Below, one piece after another: positions 6,569 through 8,846 of a stretch of DNA of 8,846 nt. The DNA is from Gemmatimonadota bacterium (GTDB lineage: Bacteria; Gemmatimonadota; Gemmatimonadetes; Palauibacterales; Palauibacteraceae). The stretch spans positions 1 through 8,846 of the forward strand of contig JAENXO010000085.1 of assembly GCA_016649455.1 (NCBI GenBank), given 5' to 3'. Below the pieces are notes generated by a model. That model did no database searches. It saw only the letters and a list, made by a program, of their open reading frames with translations, and was not told where the DNA came from. The position numbers and the translations under genes were made by a program. Each line of letters starts with the position of its first letter. Position 1 is the stretch's first letter.

Positions 6569-7360
6569 ATGGCAAAGTCGATCGCCACGAAAGCCAAGAA
6601 GGAACAGGTCAATACCGAAGACCGCGTGATGGAAGGGGTCGTAACGGTAGCCGCGTGGGGCGACCGGAACCGGCGCCTGGTCACCCTCGGGACCGTGGCC
6701 CTGGTCGCCCTTCTTCTCGCCGGCTGGGCATACGCGGATTATCGAGGGAAGATGACCGAGCGTGCGGCCGTCCGGCTGGACGAGATCCGCATGACGTCCG
6801 CCGCCGGGGCGCCTCCGCAGCAGGTTCAGGCAGAACTGTCGGACTTCATCGCCCAATTCGGAGCCACGCCGTTCGCCGGAGAGGCACGCCTGTACCTGGC
6901 GCAGCTCGAACTCCGCGAGGACAACCTGGAGGCGGCGATCAGTACGCTGAAGCCGGCCGCCGACCTGAGCACGGGAACGCCCGTGGCGTTCCGGGCGGCG
7001 AGTTCGATTGCGGCTGCTGAGGAGATGGCAGGCAGGCCCGATGAGGCGATCCAGTGGCACGAGAGAATCGCCGCTGAGGCGCAGTTGGACTTCCAGCGTA
7101 GCGACGCGTTGGCCCAGCAGGCACGAATTCACGCACAGGAGGGCCGACTGGACAGGTCCGAGGACCTCTACCGACAACTGCTGGACGACGAACTGGAGCC
7201 GGGTGACGACCAGGCTTCGGTGTGGGCGCTCAGACTGGGCGAGATCGAGGCGCTGCGTACGGCCGGTGGGACGTTCCCGACGGCGCCGCCAGCCTTCACG
7301 CCCCCCGTAGTTACTCCAGAAGACCCGGCGCCAGAAGGCGATACTCCCGGGGGAGACTGA
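6569..7360 (+). CDS. Membrane-anchored TPR-like protein
   Basis: A 263-residue protein with a Lys-rich cytoplasmic N-terminus (AKSIATKAKKEQ), one hydrophobic helix at about 37-56 (LVTLGTVALVALLLAGWAYA), and a long soluble helical part. That part contains repeats of the tetratricopeptide type, for example FAGEARLYLAQLELREDNLEAAISTL and ALAQQARIHAQEGRLDRSEDLYRQLL. It ends in a Pro-rich acidic tail (PPAFTPPVVTPEDPAPEG). The layout resembles the TPR_21/YfgM-like group, whose E. coli member is an ancillary SecYEG partner, so a periplasmic-side scaffold or chaperone role is plausible but not proved. There is no lipobox. The Shine-Dalgarno before ATG 6569 is weak. The gene stands alone, 135 bp after the operon and facing a convergent gene, probably with its own promoter. 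Confidence 0.8.
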   Translation: MAKSIATKAKKEQVNTEDRVMEGVVTVAAWGDRNRRLVTLGTVALVALLLAGWAYADYRGKMTERAAVRLDEIRMTSAAGAPPQQVQAELSDFIAQFGATPFAGEARLYLAQLELREDNLEAAISTLKPAADLSTGTPVAFRAASSIAAAEEMAGRPDEAIQWHERIAAEAQLDFQRSDALAQQARIHAQEGRLDRSEDLYRQLLDDELEPGDDQASVWALRLGEIEALRTAGGTFPTAPPAFTPPVVTPEDPAPEGDTPGGD

Positions 7361-7371
7361 ACTGTCCGGCG

Positions 7372-7412
7372 CTGGTTAGGGGTGGGAGCCGGTGAATATT
7401 CGCCCCGACCAG
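7372..7412. terminator. Possible bidirectional intergenic hairpin
   Basis: CTGGT (7372-7376) pairs with ACCAG (7408-7412). After a small internal loop, GGGGTG (7379-7384) pairs with CGCCCC (7401-7406, one G-T wobble), enclosing a 16-base loop. It lies 11 bases after the TPR stop and between convergent genes, a reasonable terminator position. No T-run follows on either strand, so it is not a canonical intrinsic terminator. Confidence 0.35.
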
Positions 7413-7421
7413 TAAAGGGCG

Positions 7422-7437
7422 CATAAGATATATTATG
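7422..7437. repeat. AT-rich near-palindrome between convergent genes
   Basis: CATAA (7422-7426) and TTATG (7433-7437) are exact inverted copies around GATATA; the whole 16-bp site is palindromic except for one central pair. It sits in a short AT-rich island (about 7422-7442) unlike its GC-rich surroundings. The rest of the 152-bp gap shows no gene or RNA that I can recognise. Function unknown. Confidence 0.4.
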
Positions 7438-7512
7438 TTAAGTTGGCTATGCCTGTCCCATTCCTTCGCCAGGGATCCGTCCCCTCCCGCCATCTATCCC
7501 ATGTTCAGTTGA

Positions 7513-8283
7513 TCAAAGTCGCCCGAACAACGACCTGAACCTCAGCGACCACACCCGCCAGATCGCCTCACGCATGATCGCGCCTGACATCTTGCTCTGA
7601 CCTTCCGCCCGGTCAGTGAACACGATCGGCACTTCTCCCAGCCGGAATCCCTTCTTCCACGCCCGGTAGTCCATCTCGATCTGGAACGTGTATCCCGTGC
7701 TTCCGACCCTGTCGAAGTCGATCGCTTCGAGCACCTCGCGCCGGAAGCACTTGAACCCGCTCGTCGCGTCCTTGAGCGGCAGCCCGGTTACCCAATGCGC
7801 GTACTTGTTCGCATACCACGACAGGAGCAGACGGCTCATGGGCCAGTTGATCACGTTTACTCCCTGCACGTACCGTGAACCGATCGCCAGGTCGACCTCC
7901 CCCGACGCGGCGTCGAGGAGTTTCGGAAGGTACTTCGGATCATGGGAAAAGTCGGCGTCCATCTCGATCAACCACTCGTAGCCCCGCGCGAGGCCCCAGT
8001 CGAAACCGGTCAGATATGCAGACCCGAGCCCCAGCTTTCCTTCCCTGTGCAGCACCGACACGCGCGGCATCTCCGCCACGATTCGATCCGCGATCTCGCC
8101 CGTTCCATCCGGAGATGCATCGTCCACGATCAGGATGTCGATCCGCTCGTCCGCGCCGAGGATGAGCGGAACGACCCCCTCTAGATTGCGCGCCTCGTTG
8201 TAGGTCGGCAGAACGACGAGCGCCCGGCCGGCACCACCCGGTTCGTGCTCAGTCACGATTTCCTCGGTTCCGATATCGCTCAA
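7513..8283 (-). CDS. Polyprenol-phosphate mannosyltransferase-like GT2
   Basis: Family-2 glycosyltransferase of the dolichol-phosphate-mannose-synthase type (DPM1/Ppm1-like), which transfers a sugar, usually mannose from GDP-mannose, to a polyprenyl phosphate at the cytoplasmic face of the membrane. Signatures are VVLPTYNEARNLE (23-35), VDDASPDGTG (53-62), KLGLGSAYLTGF (83-94), the metal-binding MDADFSHDP (108-116, DAD 109-111), GSRYVQG (135-141) and KDATSGFKCFRR (171-182), with GYTFQIEMDYRAWKKGF near the end. At 256 residues it is the bare catalytic domain with no C-terminal membrane helices. The start is TTG at 8283, with GAGG (8293-8290) 6 bases upstream. GTG nine codons on, preceded by GAGGA, is an alternative. 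The true sugar donor cannot be read from sequence. It follows the membrane-protein gene by 8 bp, so the two are co-transcribed. Confidence 0.93.
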   Translation of the reverse strand: MSDIGTEEIVTEHEPGGAGRALVVLPTYNEARNLEGVVPLILGADERIDILIVDDASPDGTGEIADRIVAEMPRVSVLHREGKLGLGSAYLTGFDWGLARGYEWLIEMDADFSHDPKYLPKLLDAASGEVDLAIGSRYVQGVNVINWPMSRLLLSWYANKYAHWVTGLPLKDATSGFKCFRREVLEAIDFDRVGSTGYTFQIEMDYRAWKKGFRLGEVPIVFTDRAEGQSKMSGAIMREAIWRVWSLRFRSLFGRL

Positions 8284-8289
8284 GCCTCA

Positions 8290-8293
8290 CCTC
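8290..8293 (-). promoter_or_regulatory. RBS for the GT2 gene
   Basis: On the minus strand GAGG (8293-8290) overlaps the stop of the upstream gene (8294-8292) and sits 6 bases before TTG 8283. This suggests stop-start coupling and supports the TTG start. Confidence 0.5.
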
Positions 8294-8846
8294 ACTCCGC
8301 ATTGCCATCCCGCCCCACGGATTCATCCGCAACGATGGACTCTCCACTTGCCGCGCTCCATCCCCATACGATGCTGACTCCCAGCAACTCGCTCGCCGTG
8401 GCCCAGAGTCTCGCGAGAATCGCGACGGCCGCTCCCACCGATACCGGCACGCCGGCCGTTGCCGCCAGCAGCGCCGCCATCGCCCCTTCCCGGACTACCA
8501 GGCCTCCGGGAGCGAACAATACCACGTACCCTGCTACGTAGGCCGCCGAATAGACACCGGCCATCGTCAGCGGGCCGGGATCAGCCGACCCCCCCGCGCC
8601 CCGCCACACGCACCACAGCCCGAGCCCGTTAACCAGCCAGGCAGCCACGAGTCCCGTTGCAGCCGCCCACAGCGACCCGCGGCCGGGAGGCCTCTCCGGC
8701 GGGGATTCGTCGAACCGGCGGGCAAGTACGCTCGAGATCCGACTCGCGATCGATGGCTGCAGCAGCACCAGGAGCAGCACTGCGAGCAGAATGATCGTCG
8801 GGATCAGCGCTCCGTCCGCAAGGAACAGTGATCCCAGCGTAGCTGC
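8292..8846 (-). CDS. LPG-synthase-TM/flippase-like membrane protein, 5'-truncated
   Basis: The minus-strand frame is open to the window edge (no stop between 8294 and 8846), so the 184 residues seen are the C-terminal part and the first in-frame GTG at 8780 is not the real start. The protein is strongly hydrophobic: an N-terminal membrane stretch (ALIPTIILLAVLLLVLL), a charged loop rich in Arg, Pro and Glu, then three or so more helices. The diagnostic piece is YVVLFAPGGLVVREGAMAALL, matching the FAPGGLGVREG motif of the lysylphosphatidylglycerol-synthase transmembrane family (PF03706, UPF0104), members of which move lipids or act beside glycosyltransferases. The usual second Gly (GGLGVREG) is Val here. 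Paired with a polyprenyl-phosphate GT2, a role in handling lipid-linked sugar is plausible but inferred. Confidence 0.82.
   Translation of the reverse strand, partial: AATLGSLFLADGALIPTIILLAVLLLVLLQPSIASRISSVLARRFDESPPERPPGRGSLWAAATGLVAAWLVNGLGLWCVWRGAGGSADPGPLTMAGVYSAAYVAGYVVLFAPGGLVVREGAMAALLAATAGVPVSVGAAVAILARLWATASELLGVSIVWGWSAASGESIVADESVGRDGNAE

Noticed and set aside
6454..7369. CTGTCCGG repeated at 6454, 6482 and 7362 as a possible shared operator
   Set aside because: The same 8-mer also occurs inside der (about 1968) and gpsA (about 3780), so it is common GC-rich background.
7361..7512. A tRNA or small RNA in the convergent gap
   Set aside because: No cloverleaf arms or TTCRA-type T-loop and no convincing promoter for either strand.
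7688..8541. Plus-strand frames opposite the GT2 and flippase-like genes
   Set aside because: They mirror strongly supported minus-strand genes and encode Arg/Pro/Ser-rich sequence without domains.

Overview
This is a GC-rich, gene-dense stretch of bacterial chromosome made up of housekeeping genes. I see no phage, transposon, CRISPR, tRNA or rRNA signal. Protein styles and gene order (DUF512 radical-SAM protein, Der, PlsY, GpsA, small MerR protein, SurE, Pcm, YqaA-type membrane protein) would fit a GC-rich phylum such as Gemmatimonadota. That placement is inferred from memory and not shown by the sequence. Six of the eight coding regions with a start that can be placed reasonably well appear to begin with GTG or TTG.

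Positions 1-6433 (+ strand) look like one long operon of eight genes. The steps are: a 5'-truncated DUF512/radical-SAM protein overlapping der; a 28-bp gap; plsY; gpsA (ATGA overlap); a MerR-type regulator (5-bp gap with the preferred start); surE (GTGA overlap); pcm (19-bp overlap, TTG start with a good Shine-Dalgarno); and a YqaA/VTT membrane protein (GTGA overlap). It combines ribosome assembly (Der), the first step of phospholipid synthesis (GpsA makes glycerol-3-phosphate, PlsY acylates it), nucleotide and protein repair or maintenance (SurE, Pcm) and membrane homeostasis (YqaA family).

Positions 6434-6568 are a 135-bp intergenic region with a candidate sigma-70-like promoter and a short perfect inverted repeat. 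It precedes a one-gene unit for a membrane-anchored TPR-type protein (6569-7360). Positions 7361-7512 separate this gene from a convergent minus-strand pair. The gap contains a long GC hairpin and an AT-rich near-palindrome.

Positions 7513-8846 (- strand) hold a polyprenol-phosphate mannosyltransferase-like GT2 enzyme. Eight bases upstream of it is a 5'-truncated membrane protein of the lysylphosphatidylglycerol-synthase-TM (flippase-like) family. The pair suggests making a polyprenyl-phosphate sugar and moving or using a lipid-linked substrate at the membrane.

I find no convincing new system. The points most worth a second look are the orphan MerR protein inside the lipid/maintenance operon, the unusual start-codon use, the leader of the TPR gene and the GT2/flippase pair.
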